From contig NC_084759.1 of the NCBI RefSeq assembly GCF_028858725.1, positions 90,826,889-90,890,888 of the forward strand: a stretch of DNA of 64,000 nt, in the 5' to 3' direction. This document shows positions 1-14,718 of the stretch, piece by piece. A program made the translations under genes and the position numbers. Every line of letters begins with the position of its first letter. Positions within the stretch are counted from its first letter, which is position 1. The notes beneath the pieces were generated by a model. It was not told where the DNA came from and did not search any database. It saw only the letters and a list, made by a program, of their open reading frames with translations. This DNA comes from Colius striatus (lineage: Eukaryota; Chordata; Aves; Coliiformes; Coliidae).

Positions 1-1648
1 TTTTGTTCTAGTTGTTAACTTTGACCAAACTGGCAAAAGTCTGTTCTTCATTCTTTGCACTAATACCAAAGAGTATCTTTACATATATTATGTATCCTCC
101 TTTAGTTGTTTTCCCATCACTCTGAGGTTAACTGTTTTAGGTCACCTTCTAACACAAAAACCTTATTTGAGCCTCAAAATTTTTTGCAAAATGAAAATAA
201 AAGCTTCTTTAGACAAAGGGCTCCAGAGCCAAAAGTGGTAAGTGAACTTTAAAAAAGCATTCTTGCAGGTTGATTAGAGCAAAATAAATCATATTAACTT
301 GATCTGATCTTATATTCACATAGACTAAAATCACTGACACAATGTATTAGGATATTTTCATTCTGGGCACTGTAATCTACAGTTAAAAGGATGTAACAGA
401 AAGTTACCTTCCCAGCTACTTAATGTTTCTTTAACTAGAGGTGTAAAATCTTGACTCACTCTAGAACATACCATCTTCTGCCTTCTTTACTCTCACCCTG
501 GTCTAATTATACATAGAGTCTCTTGTAGCTTTATTTTCCACCAGGCTATTTAAATACTATCTTCCCAGAACTTAAAATACCTTAACGATGGGCCACAACG
601 TGCTTTGAAGGAAGTCAAGTTACACAAAACTGACTCTTCTTTTGCTTCAATATGTGCCTCTCCCAACTGTATCACACAGACAGCACCTCAGATTTATTTC
701 TTGTTTTAAGCCTTAGTTTTGTTTAGGAGTTTTCTCCAGGTACATCACCTTAGCCTCCAACACAGCATATTATTTGCTCACATGAATCTTTCTAGGTATC
801 AGCTTCAAAATAGTATCATTCCTGTTGTTTAAAACCACTGACCAATTTAGTTTTGTTTGTCAACTTCCATATTCTAAAGTAGTCTTTACTCCTACGAAGT
901 AGACTCAAGGAATCTTTTATTACACAGTCCCCTTAAAGGAACAGGTTTTTAAAAAATGAAACAAAAACACTTCATCTCTGTAATTCTAACACTCTTGAAT
1001 ATGACAAAATCTAGTTGCAACACAACTCTAAAGAGATGAAGACACATCGACAGTTTCAAAACTAGCATGTCAAGGGAGGTGTTTTCTAAAGATGTGATTC
1101 AAGAGGGAGACCAAGAGCAAGGGACTAGGGAAATTACAGCTTCATCCCAGGAAAGACTTTTAAAAAGCCTAAAGGAAACACTAACACACAAGAAAAATAA
1201 AGCGTATGTTTAAGAGTTTCTAAGCTCGTAACAGCTCTTCTCTCACATCAACTAAATGAAATACTGATTAAAGAAAACAGGTGGAAAAAATGTACATCCA
1301 TTACATGATTTTGCTAAATATATGTCATACACTGGCCACTCTAAAAATCTGGCTATGGCGAGCGTTTGTTTCTGTTCATCCAATACACTGATCTCAGACA
1401 GTTTAGAATGGGAAACAACTGTGATGGGCCCAATATAAGTTCACAGATGAGAGGGAAAAAAAGAGGTCAGAAGAAATTTTAAAAAACAGAACATTTAAGA
1501 AGTCTCTCTCAGCATCAACATAAAGAATCTCTTGTAGGAAGAAAAAATCATGAGGAGAAATTATAAGCACCAATTGAGACTAGAAATTAGGAAGAAGAGG
1601 CAAACGTGATGATAATTTCAGAAATAAAAGGGAATGGCTTATACTTAC
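1..1648 (-). other. PKNOX1: PKNOX1 intron following the third coding exon (continues off the left edge)
   Basis: AT-rich sequence. I looked on the minus strand for the next PKNOX1 exon, which should begin with residues like MVKAIQVLRIHLLELEK in the MEIS/PREP N-terminal domain, and did not find it. It must lie beyond position 1. No repeat or RNA gene is recognised here. Confidence 0.75.
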
Positions 1649-1820
1649 CAAATTATCAGTTTCTGGATCTTCACAGAAAAAGGGTTTTCCTTCTTTCTCC
1701 TGCTTCCTTACAAAGTTTTCTATATCTACATCAAAACTAGCAGACGTTGTGCCTTCTGAGCCTTGTGTAGATTGTTCACATTTTTCAAATAATAGTGCTA
1801 ACAAGGGAAATAGTGGGTGT
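1649..1820 (-). CDS. PKNOX1: PKNOX1 exon 4 (start of PBX-interaction domain)
   Basis: Acceptor TTTATTCTAG at 1822-1821, donor TTG/GTAAGT at 1649/1648. It encodes [15 protein letters not shown], then a glycine/serine/threonine linker and the [19 protein letters not shown] segment, ending DPETDNL. Phase 0 at the end fits a following exon starting with a methionine codon. Confidence 0.96.
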
Positions 1821-4800
1821 CTAGAATAAAAGTCAAAATGCATTAATAAGCATTTTTACTTATGTGCACACCACTGAAGATGCCTAGCTCATGTAAGGCA
1901 ACAGTCACTCATGCAAGAAACAGAAGTCTTGGAACAGACTGTATATAATACCACTGGCTATAGCACAACACAATGAAAGTCTGGTGCTATTTTCTTTGTT
2001 TTATATTTTGATTTAGCACCCACTCTAGAGACAAATAAAGCAGTACAATATATAGATATTTAAACAGAAAGAACTATCACAAGCTAAAAAGCTATGACAT
2101 ACTATTTAATTCGCTGTTACTGAGTGGCAAGAGACACTACTACACAGTGCATTAGAAACAAAGATTAGGATTTACAAATTGGGTGAACACAAATTTAAAT
2201 TATGAAATAAAGTCTGATGAAATTTATTCTTCAATGTAGGCCTTCTTTATGCATCACAGATAACTTTGCAGAACTGAGGAGCATCCAGACTGTATCAGAG
2301 GCCTCCTATGAAATCGTGTTCAGAGCAAACGACAACTTCTTTAGCACAAGTCTCTAAAATGAGTGGACATATTTGCTTTGTTGGGTTATTTAAGCCTGCA
2401 AACTGGTAATAATTATATCTTATAAAGCACTTAAAGTGAAAGAACATTTAACTTAATCAAAACTGAGCACACTGCTTAGCACAGCACTTAATACCATAAA
2501 GTCTCAAATTAACATGTTTCTACATCAACATTTAACCCAGTTTGAGCTAATTACTGGGCAACAGATTGCTATCCCTAAAGAAAAAGGCAGTAAAGATCAA
2601 TTTAATGACAATTAAAATTAAATTTCACATTAAAGATAAAAACTTCAGTAAAATAAATAATGACCAGAGTTCAACACTGAGTAGCTTGTTAAATTTCACT
2701 TGTGCTTTAAAGGCAGCCACCCTTAGAATATCCTTTAAAACTACTGAAATTGAAGAAACGCAATAAAAGGCAAGATTCCTTCTTGGCTGACAGTGAAGCT
2801 AATTTGATCACCTCCTTACTTTAGAAACCATTGAGACAGTTAGCCAAGAGATCGTCTGATTTTAATCTACTTGTTATTAATTTTTCAAAAACAATAATTC
2901 CTCTATTCTTTACCCTTCAAAAGACAGAACACGAGCCCGCTTCTACCTGTAAATAGCCTGCTTGTCTGCATCCATTGGAGTCTGAGATTCTACAGGGGCA
3001 GGACTCACCCCTTCTGCATCAGTTTCAGAGCAGTTGGGATCTTGTTCAGTTTTTAACTCTGTTACTACTTGCATCTGTAGAAAAAGAGTAAGTTATAAAT
3101 AAATCTGTATGTTTCACATAAAAATAAGTGTACTGTTTTCTAAGCAAATGTCAATGCAAAGGGCTACTGAATTGCCAGAAGGTTGCTATGACTTGGCAGT
3201 TATGCAAAAAGCCATAGCAGTAAAAAACCATCTCTTTTAATCCTTGACACTTTATGATGGGTAGTGTAAAGGCCACTTCAGCATTCGGCTTTAAAGTGGG
3301 AATAACAGATATCAGTAAACTCTTTAGGCATTTTGTCTCTGAAGTGGCTATTTTTGGAACAGGAAACAGTACATCGAGCCATTTCTTGTCCATTGAAATA
3401 AATGTTTTCTTACAAAGAACTGAAATACTTTGTGTCCCTCCAATCTTTCCATTAGGAGAAGAAAAAAACTCCCTGACCTTTACCACTCAAATTTACATAT
3501 TGTAATGACAAATTATTTTAAGGAATATCAAGCTACTGGAGAAAAAAGTAGTAACTGCTTCTACAAATTCATTTAACACACAGTTACACAATTTGCCATC
3601 ATTGGAAAAACAGCATAAGAGCCAGTTTCTATTTAGTTTTTTCTTATGTCTAAACGGAATTTATTGTGTTCCAGCTTCGTCCCATTACCCTTTGTTCTGT
3701 TGCTAGCTACAATAGAAAAAAGGGATGCCCCAACCTCCTGACATCTCACCATTCAGATATTTGTAAATATTTATAAGATCACCCCTCAGTCTTCTATTTA
3801 GCACCTCCTGAATTGCACTAGGTGGCAAGTCATGCCTTTAAGGCGGTTTTAATGTGTTGAAAGTGGTTTTCCCATCACCTCCAGTTAAATACCTCTCAGA
3901 CTAAAAGGTCAGCAACCTGACCCTGTGACAGTTGGTTTCCAACCCTCAACCCAAACTCCTTGGTTTTCTACCCTTTGAGTATTAGAAACATTTGTGCAAA
4001 GACAAGAAATCACTGCAACTTTTTTTTTTTTCTACTTTAATCCTCATAAGTTCTATCTTGAGTAGAGGACAGACACATTGTTCTAAGATATCAGCAGACA
4101 GCCAGAATTGACATCTGCAGAAACAGTGTGTCCAGAATGCAATCCTCTGCCTTTTTTCCTGATCACACTACTCACAGGAACACTGAGAGCTGAGCTCCAG
4201 AAACTATTTGAGACTCTGACAGAATTCAGTCTCTTTCCCCACAACAGAAGCTAAAGAATTTATACTATTTCACATGAGAAGTCTGGGAGAACCAAAAGGT
4301 TTATGCTTTCTTAACTGCTGGGGCCAAGCCATTTCCTAGCAAAATCAAAAGGCTAAGGACAAGAAGGAGGGATGACTCATAAGTGATTATAAATGTTGAG
4401 CCATACATCTGCAGAGTCTGAGGGGAGAGACTATGTGCAGTTACAGCTCTATCTCAATAGAAGGAAGAAAGAGCTCACTTAAAACTACAAGCTATTTCAT
4501 ATGGGCCACTTCCAAAGCGTGGAGGCAGCAGGCACAAAACCTGCCTATCTTGGTCACTGGGAACTTAAAATAAATAAATAATACCCACCCGCCTCCCCAA
4601 CCCCTACACAAATACAAAGGAAAAGCTCTCTCCATATCCATCTCAACAGAAACATGTATTACTGTCACAGATGTCTCACAGGATGGCATATATTTGCTAA
4701 GGGAATTAAGTAAAAGATGCAAGGTAGGTAAAATGAGAGAGAGAAATTAGAATTGCAATAAAAGAAGCAAATAACAAAAAACCCTTCAATAATCCCAGAT

Positions 4801-5699
4801 TGCATTCAGATAATTATCTCATCCTCTTTTTACAAGGGAAATCTGCTGGTTTTCTTCTGACTGTTCACTACTTTTGCCATCTGCTGACAGAAGTATTTGT
4901 ATTTACTGCTTATGGCTGACAAACAGTAACACAAAAATCGGTCTTCAGAGTACAGGCCAGGGCATAACTTGCCTCCAGTTAACAGTATTTTAATTTAGCA
5001 ATTCAAATCGTTGCAATATACAGCCTGTTGTACAAAAAAGAAACATCACAACCAGACACATCTAAGCGTGTTTATTATTCTAGGTGTTTGTTAACAGAAG
5101 AAAGTGAAAGCCCACTGATTACCTTTCTAATTAGCAATTCTAATCAATATCCTCATTAAAATTAATTCAAGTGTTTTACCAGTTTTCAGCCTGAAGCATA
5201 ACTGCATCAACCTAAATGCAATCAAAGTAGCATATAATTCTAGATAACTAAATTTACCCTTTACTTGCTCAAGGCCGACAAGTCTAGGGGTAAACATCAT
5301 CTAGCTATTGCAACTGCAAACACAGAACACCATCAAGGTGTTGTATACACAAAATATTAGCGATGCCCATTTGACTTTTCCTAAAAATAGGAACATTACA
5401 GCACACAAATCATCTAGAGTAGATTAAGAAGAAAAGCCCTTACCTAACTATTCTTCCCAAAGTTAAGCAAAGTCATGCAAAAATTAGCTAAACCTTTAAT
5501 AAGTATCCAAGTATTAAAGAGTAGCACTTTATTGCTTTGAAGATTTTGATAATGAAACAATACCAAAGTGGGCCTTAAGGAAAAAGTCACTAGCTTTTTT
5601 TGTCTTATGAACTGTAGTTAATTCATAGAGAAAGAAAAACACACCTACCTGTTGCCCATCTTGATAGTTGTCTATACTTAATGTCTGTGTTGCCATCAT
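1649..5699 (-). CDS. PKNOX1: PKNOX1 (PREP1) TALE homeobox transcription factor, N-terminal part; exons 5699-5649, 3074-2947, 1820-1649
   Basis: PKNOX1 is a nuclear TALE-class homeodomain factor that dimerises with PBX proteins and regulates development and haematopoiesis. Three exons join in frame (51 + 128 + 172 nt = 117 codons). The protein starts [17 protein letters not shown], continues [17 protein letters not shown] in the second exon, then has the leucine-rich [18 protein letters not shown] stretch in the third. That stretch is the start of HR1, the first PBX-contact region of the PREP/MEIS N-terminal domain. All junctions have GT/AG signals and the phases agree (0, 2, 0). Compared with the mammalian protein as I know it there are only a few substitutions (for example S11 to N). 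Start: two consecutive ATGs, as in mammals; the first, at 5699, is taken. The homeodomain and C-terminus are off the left edge. Identity is near certain. Confidence 0.96.
2947..3074 (-). CDS. PKNOX1: PKNOX1 exon 3
   Basis: Acceptor TTTTTCTACAG, then ATGCAAGTAGTAACAG; donor AG/GTAGAA at 2947/2946. It encodes 42 residues plus two bases and is acidic and proline-containing ([19 protein letters not shown]). The two trailing bases complete the arginine codon of the next exon. Confidence 0.95.
3630..3812 (-). repeat. CR1 LINE fragment (antisense in the window)
   Basis: The plus strand reads TTGTGTTCCAGCTTCGTCCC, then a stretch like CTCCTGACATCTCACC and CACCCCTCAGTCTTCT. This is the usual inner part of the CR1 3' region, antisense. 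It is diverged and lacks the 3' tail. It lies in the PKNOX1 intron between coding exons. Confidence 0.75.
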
Positions 5700-5798
5700 G
5701 ATTAATTAAATGTTAATTATGTCAAATCATCATAACCATGAAGAAATACTCTTTAAAAAAAAAAGCCAGCTGCAAAAACGATCACTTAGAATCCAGTT
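5649..5798 (-). CDS. PKNOX1: PKNOX1 exon 2 (5' UTR tail plus first 17 codons)
   Basis: Minus-strand acceptor TTTTCATCTTTTAG (AG at 5800-5799) has a long pyrimidine tract. The coding part runs from ATG at 5699 to CAG at 5649, followed by donor GTAGGT. A weaker acceptor (TTTTTGCAG, exon from 5769) also exists, so the 5' UTR part of the exon is less certain than the coding part. Confidence 0.88.
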
Positions 5799-8700
5799 CT
5801 AAAAGATGAAAAAAGATAAAGATTTATGCATATTTGCTCCCACCAATGACTGAGTTTATTGACAATGATAGTTATGTGTGTATACTAAGAAAGAAATTCA
5901 AGTTGGAAAATGCAACAGGTTTACTCGGTAAAAAAATTCTTTGTATCACTTTAAATTTTAATAAGATGATGAAGTTCTGTTATATTCACGAAGTTGAAGT
6001 ACACTTCAGCATTTATTTTTGTACTACTTAACTAACTTATTCAAAGGTAATGCATAAGAGCCTATGCATGAACAAAGTTTCTGTGTTCTGAAAAGGCTAA
6101 CACCACATTGAGCATTACTGTAACTGAAATAACAACAGCCTACTATCAAGGAACAAAATGGTAAAAATATTAAGGAATATCCCATTTACTTCCTAGTATG
6201 AACACCATACTCTCAAGTTAGGTCCTGAAATTACCTCTAGAAACCAAAACCTCACCTAACTTCTAACATCATATGTAACGCTCAAGAAAGACAGGAACAA
6301 TAGCTAATGTTTTTTAAACAATTTGGCCTACATGACTGTATAGTTTCAAAAGTGACCTAGGAATTTAAATGTCTCGTTTTAGTAGATATTTAATACCTTA
6401 GGAAATATTAATTTTAATAGGATAAAACAAGTAAATGTATATATGTTATTCCCTCTAATCATTGGCTGGAGTTTGGTGCCCAGATGAGTTCAACATTTTT
6501 TAGTTTGACATCCAGAAAAGAAAAATTTGCATAGCACCATCACCAGATAGTTTATCCATCAAATTACTAATTTACATTTCTTTTCCCTGACAGATTAGCT
6601 GCCACCAGAACTGAAATTACATAATTCATTAAGCTATTACCATTAAATATTACCATAGAACTCAATTTTCCTTGACATGTAGTAGTCCTAATGTTTAGCT
6701 ACTATAAAAAGCATTCATATTAAAAAAAGACAGAGCTTGTGCCTTGAAAAAGATTACATCCAACTATTAATTCCAGGTTTTCTGCTCTTTCACCTATATC
6801 AGTATAGCAGAACTAAGTTTTAAAATTTTCATCAGTTTAACATCTGAGACAAAACCTTTTTTCTTTATAATTTGTTCAATCACTTGAAATTTTTCAAGTA
6901 TTTTTAAATCTCTCCCTCACCATTGCATACTACTGTACGTGAACTCTTTGAAGACCATTTTGTATATTTCTGGATATTTTATCTTACTGATTAGAATAGG
7001 CTCAATTTAGGAAACACGGGGGTAAAATGCTAAGAGTCTCTGTTTACTTAACAGTTTCAGGCAGAGAGACAAATCTAACTCCTCAGGACAAACTTTGCAT
7101 CAAGTTCTACTCAAAGTGTGATTCCTAATCATTACTACATTTTTAATTTTTTTTTTAAGAAAAAAAAACAGCTTTGAAGACTAGAGAAGTCCACCAGAAA
7201 GTTGCAAGCATGACTTACTTTACAAACTAGTTTACTGACATTTACTCACTCATGCTTAAATGGAGCTATTACTCTTTGGGAGCCTATGCTGTTTTACAAA
7301 CACAAAAACACCTTGGGAACCACAAATAGGAACAGACAATCAGATCTTGGCACTAGCACTGGGCTCTGTGCTTGCAGAGCTGAATAAGCTTCTATCTGTA
7401 GACAACATGCACGTATCATCTTAGGTAGCTTGTGGAATATGAGCTAGAAGTATGCTACAGTTTGTGAATTTTCACATAAAAGTTTGTATTCCTAAGAAAA
7501 ACATACCTACAGAGGAGAAGAGTAAAGACTACATTTAGTTTTTTTTTTTCCTAATAGCTTTAATGAAGTATTTTCTGCTTTTAGTTTGTCTCTGATTAGA
7601 GATCATTGGTATCTCTTTCTTTGAAACTCTAAAAACACTACTGATTTCTCTACCCCTTTTTTTTTAAAAAAAAAGTAATGACATAAATGCACTCACTGAT
7701 AAAAGTACTTCAGATCTATAATTTTTAATAGTTATTAACCATTTAAAGTTAAATTAGCATTTGACACAATAGCAAAGTGATAGATAAATGTTAGGCCTGT
7801 GAGTATTTGTCTCATTGAAACATTTGTTTTCTTTCAAAAATGGTAGCTTACAACTGGGGCGTTCAGGTCTTTCTGTTATTTACAGAGTGAACAGGCACGT
7901 TCAAAATTCTGCTTCTTCTCAAAGGCATATATTTCATTTGACTGTGATAACTGAGGAACAGACCATGCTACCCTCATGTACAGTTGAACAAGTAGTACAG
8001 TTGAAAAAATCAATAAATAACGAGTAAACACTAATTAGCAACTGTTTTAGAAGTTCCTCATTGGTAAAGAAACTGTTAGGCTGTAGAAGAAAGCTTAAGT
8101 TCTTAGTCAGAAATAAGGAAGTAAGAGGTAGAACAGTTATAGAAGAAGAACACAGTATTCCAAGAATGTGAGATAATATCAGTGACACAAAGAACAATAT
8201 GGAGAGGAAAGCAACAAAGATAATACGTGTAAACTGGAGAAGACAATAGGACATGGCAAGAACTTCTGGAGAATCAGACAAGCTAGACCAACCCTTCCTT
8301 CCACATTTCATTAAGAAAGAGACATTCCACATCTGGAAATGCCTCAGGCCACACAAAGGAAGAAAGAGATGCACAGCTTGGAGCTAGATCCATAGATTAT
8401 TTCATTAAGAGGGACTTTTGCCCTATTCTCTCCCAGGGGAATGGCTGGAAATAATTCTGCATGGGTATAGCCTTTATTTCCCACAAGAGCTTCCCCTCTG
8501 GCTTATAATTACAGAAGAAGAAGATTAAGCTATTAGGCAAGATAGCAACTGATGAGATTTAGTGAAGACAACTCCTGCAAATCAAGAAGAACAAATTGAG
8601 CTAATCACATACTTAAATTGAGGCAATTAACTGAGGAATTACTTTGGTTGACTAAAGAGAAACATCTCCTCATTACCCAGTAGTAGTAAGAAACAAACTA

Positions 8701-11700
8701 TGTTAAACTTTAAGAAAAAATAACTGAAAAAGTATTTACACATTTGGCTTTTTATAACCTAATTTGGGATACAGCATTCAGTCCTAGTTAGCAGATACAC
8801 AGCCAAAGCAGCTGTTCATTCAGCAAACAACAATGCTAGATGAAGCTGGTATCGCTCACAGATGTTTATCACTGCCACCCTGCCAGAGCTAATTACTTCC
8901 ACAGCTCTACCACTGAGCCCACAGAACACGTGCATGAGTTTTGATCCTTTTTACATCAAGTCAGCTAGGCGAGTTCAACCCGCTGTTAAAGGTGGCTATG
9001 ATGTAAACCATCTGACTTCGTCTGAAGCACATTGCTGTGCACTCATACAACCCCTGCTCTTGGCTGACCTATTAGTGTGGTAATTTCTGGCTCATGTGTG
9101 GCGATTATCAACTCACAGCAGGACAATCTTTTACCAGCACAGCTATACCAAATACTATATGGCCTAAGGTATCTGAAATGAACCTAAGAACATATGAGTT
9201 CTGGATGACTTAGCTTTAAAAATGCTGATTATTCTTTGTTAAACAAATCAAGACTAGAAGGACAACTGGGGGTTTGTGTTATATTTAGAAAGATAAAACA
9301 TAACAAAAATAATCTGCTGCTGAGAAAGTCAACCAGTCTGCTTCACGCAGAACAAATTTAATTCTTGTTCTATTTATTTTGAAAACAAAGCATGAGGAAA
9401 ATCCAAGGAAATGTTTAAGGCCATGTAAACTAGAAGCTGATGCATGAATTGCTATCAAAAACCCCACTGACATCTGTGGCAAAAGGGAATCAGTAAAAAA
9501 GAATTGTGTTCTGCAAAACAAAGCAAAAGGAAAAAAAAAATCAAGCCCTTAATAAAAAGAAGTATGGAGGTAAAGCAGAGTAGAAAGGAAGTTAAATTAA
9601 GAGGAGTAATCATAATTACAAATGTGGAGACTTTGTGAAAGTTTAGGAGTATCTAAGAGAAAAGATTAAAGGTGAGTTGAAACATATACACAAAGTGATC
9701 ACTTGACAAACATCACTCCTCACTTGCTCCTTCATAATTAAGAGCAAAGGAACCATGAACATAAGGTACAAGTAAGCTGTTGGAGTTCAGTAGTATCATT
9801 TTTAGCATATACAAGCTACAACAGATGTTTGTAAGAGATATAAATAGTTATGCTTCAGGGTATAAACTAACCACTAACTGTCTCAGGGTTGTGAAGAAAC
9901 TACCAAACAGACTTGTTAACAAGTAATCATTCTTTCTAATTCTCTCCTGTACACATTCCTTTGAAGTCCTTCAGACAGAACTGGCAACTCGCAGATTCAG
10001 AATGGCTATTTATTCATTCTTACTTAACTTCAGTCCTGGCACTTGCTCTGTAACATAGATCCTTATATTCACACACGAATTTAAAAAGAAACAAAACAGG
10101 AAACAACAATAACAAAAAAATCAAAATGGCAAGCCTCTTTAGCACATGAAAAGCATCTAGAATTGGCTTCACTCTTCATCAAAATATGTAATGATTTTTC
10201 CTTCTAGGGCACACTGCTTTCTAAAAGAGATAAAACACTGTCTGTGAGAAAGCTGCTCACCTGTCATTCATTATCTTGTTCCAGCAGAGTGATCCCACTG
10301 ATGTGCAATGTAGAAGACAGAAACCTAGAAACCAACAGAAATATTCAGAAGCCAACAGCATACAACATGCTCTGAGATTAAACACAATTAAAGAAAACGT
10401 TTTGGTTTTTAAATGGTTCTCTCCCCAGATTTGACTGTTTGGCAATTTCTTTTATTCATTTTTAATTATCTCAAATCACATTCACTATTCCATGCCATTA
10501 TTTGATATTTCCCTCATCTTATTCCATTAATTCTCCATACATATCTTTGTCTTTGCTGACACCTGTCACTAAAGGCTTCATTTGGACTGCTATCTCAGTT
10601 GCTGTCCAACCTTCATATTTTACTCTGGCTCAGTGTCTTGTCTGCTTACACTAGACAAGATATATCCCAAAAATAAAACTACAAAATGAAAATAGATATA
10701 ATTCATTTCTGTTGTAAAAATTAAACACAAAATGAAGAAAAGTGAAAGCCTTTTTAAAAAATTTATATCTTCTTCATAACCATACTTTGATTTTGTCATG
10801 GAATGTATTCTACAGATGTCTATGATCAAGTAATCCACTACATGACAAAAACTAACAGGCTACAGGAAGGGGCACAAACCATTGTTAGGATCATGTAGCC
10901 TATGAATCCAGGTTTTGCTACAGGATTAGTAAATTTTAAAATCTTTTTTAAAATTACCACTTAAAGTAATATTTAATATCATCTGTTTGATATAGTAAAG
11001 CTACCTTTTAAAACCAATAATGATTATGAAAGTAAAGCAGCAAAGATGGTGAAAATGTATTTAGAAAACACAACCATTAGAAAGCATTAGAAGAAGCCTG
11101 CAAAACTACCTCAGGGGAAGCTCCAGACACTTGTGTTGCACAAAGGCTATCGAAGATGATATGATGGATAAATCACACAGCTGAGATCTTCATTAAGATT
11201 ATCTGTTTCTCACACACAAATGTCCTGGGTTCCCAGTTTTGTCAATTGCATAAGAACTGGAATGAAAGTAATTTCAACATTTTTGAAAGTGAGCTGAAGT
11301 TAGTATTTAGATTTGAGAACAAAACTTTACTCCTGCACTACACATTAATAATGTTTTTCACACACGTTCACAGATAAAGAAAATGCTATGGGCTGCTCAA
11401 TATAGACATCATCTCTGGTTCATGAAACCTTGCTCTAAAAGAGCAGCAAAGGTAAGACACTCTGAGGAGCTATAAAGTGGTATAAGCTTCAGCCATTGGT
11501 TAGAGGTTGCATAATGAGCTCAAAGAAGTTTCAGTAAAAACTCATACACCTGGTCCTGAAGCCTCAAGGGGCAGAGGCCATATTAAAAGTTTTTACCACT
11601 CTCTCAAACTGTCAAAGACCTAAGGAACAGGCTTCTCTCATTTTTGCAGCTTCTTAATTCTGTTCTGAGAAGACAGTGTACGCTCTTGCTTCCCTCTTCA

Positions 11701-14694
11701 CACACCATCTCTTATTATTGTTGTACTCATTTTCTCTCACTTCAACTTACCTATTTTCAAATAGAGGACCTCTCACTATTCACAGCATCTTCTCAATGTA
11801 GGTCACTGCCAGATAAACTGGGATTATCTATTCCTTGTCTCTGCTCAAACATACAGGAAGACTACTTCACCATTGTAAACCTGAAAAGCCAGCTCCCTTC
11901 ATTCAGAAACAAATGCACCAAAGACCCAAAGGGCCGCTACTACCAGATCTAGTCAGTCAAAAATATTTAATGTATGAAGAAGCAGCCTCTGCCTGCAAAG
12001 CCTTCAGCTGAATCTCTGGAAATAGGCAAGTTTCTAGACAGTGTATGAGATATTGAGCTCAGAACGACAGGCACTGAAGAAATGCAGGCCCAGGCGAAAG
12101 ATGCCACAGAGAAGGTGGTTTGGCTGAGAAGGAGCCAGAGGACATTGCAGTTGTATTGGCTTCTTCAAGAAATGCCTGACAGCAATTGAGGCTAATCCAT
12201 CACCAAATGTATTAGACAAGAAAACAAGAGAGAGTCAAGCTTGCATGTTATGCTCTCTCACATATCTCAGTGGGAGCAAGATCCAGGAGCAGACACCCCT
12301 GTTAAAGGATGGAGAAAGCACTGAAGCACTCTGGAGCCTAAACTTGGAATTCCTATTGACAATTTCTTTTTGTCTTTTATTTCTCTTGCAGACAAGCTTT
12401 AAAGGAGGTTTCTAATAATAAAGAAGATACTTAACCATGAAACCAAAACCAAAGGGCAACTCACTTAAAAAGCAAATCACAATTGACATCTTTACTACAA
12501 AGGAAAATAGGACCTTGCTCTTTCAAGCATAGAAGAAACCCAATTTCAGTCACTCTCTCAATTGGCATGTCAGCTAGTAAGAAAGATACCTGTGCACACA
12601 TTCAGATATATAAATATTAGTTGACATTAAGAATGGGACACATTTATATTTTTATAGAGTCAAATAATAACAATAATAAAGCAATATGTAGATTATATAT
12701 GACAATTAGCCATCAGGGATTCTTTCTAACCTGCAGTATTTATCTATCTTCATCAGCCTGTCTAAGAAGAGACATTAAGCAAAATTAGGACAAACAAATT
12801 GATACAAAGTTGATGTAGAGTTTATTAAAACTGTGCTCAATGAGAATATACTCCTCATTCATCAGTAAGGTGGCTTCCATTTCCTCTGTCTTATGTACTT
12901 CCAAAGTATAGTCATTATTTAGAATATTACACTTTCAGAAAGACAATGTTCTTGTTTAGGAATGTAATACCAGCCTGAGGGAGTTACACTACACAGATAT
13001 AGCTAAACAGTTATTACACAACAGCTATGCTGCCAATTTCCCTGAGAGACAAGCCCTGAACAGCCACAAAACCAATCTTCAGCTGCAGTAAAATAAGATT
13101 TACTTTGTGTCACTTTTTCCCCTTTATTGTTTGGTGGTGCAATAAAATTATTTATATATTAATTGTGATGAATATGAGATTACACTAAAAAACTGAAAGC
13201 ATATTATACTTTAAAAACATGAAAATTAGAAAGAAATTGAAACCCGTCACTGCAGTTAAATTTCTTCACAAATACAGGCGACACTACAAACTACCATCAA
13301 TCTTTCTTTGTGTGTAGGATTTTTAACATATATGCTATGTAACTGTGACTTTTTTTCAGCAAGATGTCCTCCAGCACCATATATGCTGCTTTGTTGTCCC
13401 CTTAATCTTTCATAATATCCTCTTTTTATACCATTCCGTTTCAGATCTTAACAAGCCACAACACAAAGCAGTTATATCACAGATCATCTTCTAAGCATCA
13501 CCACACAACATCACATAGTATGACAAACAACAAGCCACCTCATGGAAAGATCCACTTCCCTTCAGCAATTTAGTCTTTGTGCAAACTCTGCTTTTGGTAT
13601 TTGAAAGGAATTCTGGAAATTCTCCTATTTGCAGGCATCAAATATGAGAATAAGTATTATCAAAAACTAGTCACTTTACAAGCTAAAATTGCACATGTGC
13701 TAACTGATAAAATGGGTATTAAGGATGTGTAAGATAACATTAAGACTAATTAGGGGCATCTGGGCCTTCTGAAGAACTTCAGCTCCTCAATTCTGTATAC
13801 ATCCTTTGTGTTTACTAGCTAGCATAGTTCTTGGGAAGCATGCAGAATCATGCTCCAGGTTCACCTAATTGCAAATTTACCACAGCACTCCCTAACACCA
13901 CAGAAGAGAAAAATGATAAATCCTATAGAGTTCAGTCATAAAGAAGTGTCACCACAGCATGCTAGGCATCTTGCCTCCAGGCAGCTTTTGGCCTTACAGA
14001 AGGAAATTCTCAGGTTGCTCTTCTACTTTCTTCAAAAGGAAAACCTCATTCTTCTATTAAAAGATTCTCAAACTCAAGATGCTGCTTCCTGCAGCATCTC
14101 CATTCTACCTACCCATGAAATTGGATCCTGCTTTATTAGCTTCATAAAGCAACAGCAAGGAATTAAGGTTATGAAACAGAAGTTTTAATAACAGGAAAAC
14201 AAAACTTGGGGGAAAAGAAACCTCCTTCCTTTAACTGCTCCAAGACTCCTGAAAGTATGAGGGAGCAAAAATATTTCCCATTACTCCCTCATCTGTCCCC
14301 TATATTAACATAGCAAATGAAGACACCTTCAGGGTTTTTCTTTTGTATGAACACTGTAAACTGAAGGACTTTCTGCGATTCTTCTTTGTGAATCCTAGCA
14401 TACACACCATGAATCCACACACATATTTACTTGTCACAGGACAGAAAAGTACTTTTTTTTGCCCCCAGTACTTACTCAATGGGTTGTCATCGTAACATTT
14501 TAGACTCAAACTCCAGAAGATAGCAGTGAGGTAGACACTGCACTATCATGGTAAGATGACAGCATTAGAAAGAGTACCAAAAAAACCTTACATACCAGAG
14601 GATGTGTATCACTAGTTCCCCATCTGGAACTGATTCTGGAACAGCTTTCCTACTTAATGATATTTAATTGCTTTTTCAAACACAATTTCATTTT

Positions 14695-14718
14695 TTTAAA
14701 AAAAAAAAAAAAAAAAAA
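14695..14718. repeat. Poly-A tract
   Basis: A run of T followed by more than twenty A residues in the PKNOX1 first intron. It is not clearly attached to a recognisable retroelement. Confidence 0.8.

Noticed and set aside
7934-8374. 146-codon minus-strand frame in the PKNOX1 first intron
   Set aside because: Phe/Leu/Ser-rich translation of AT-rich, purine-biased DNA; no recognised domain and no convincing splice context.
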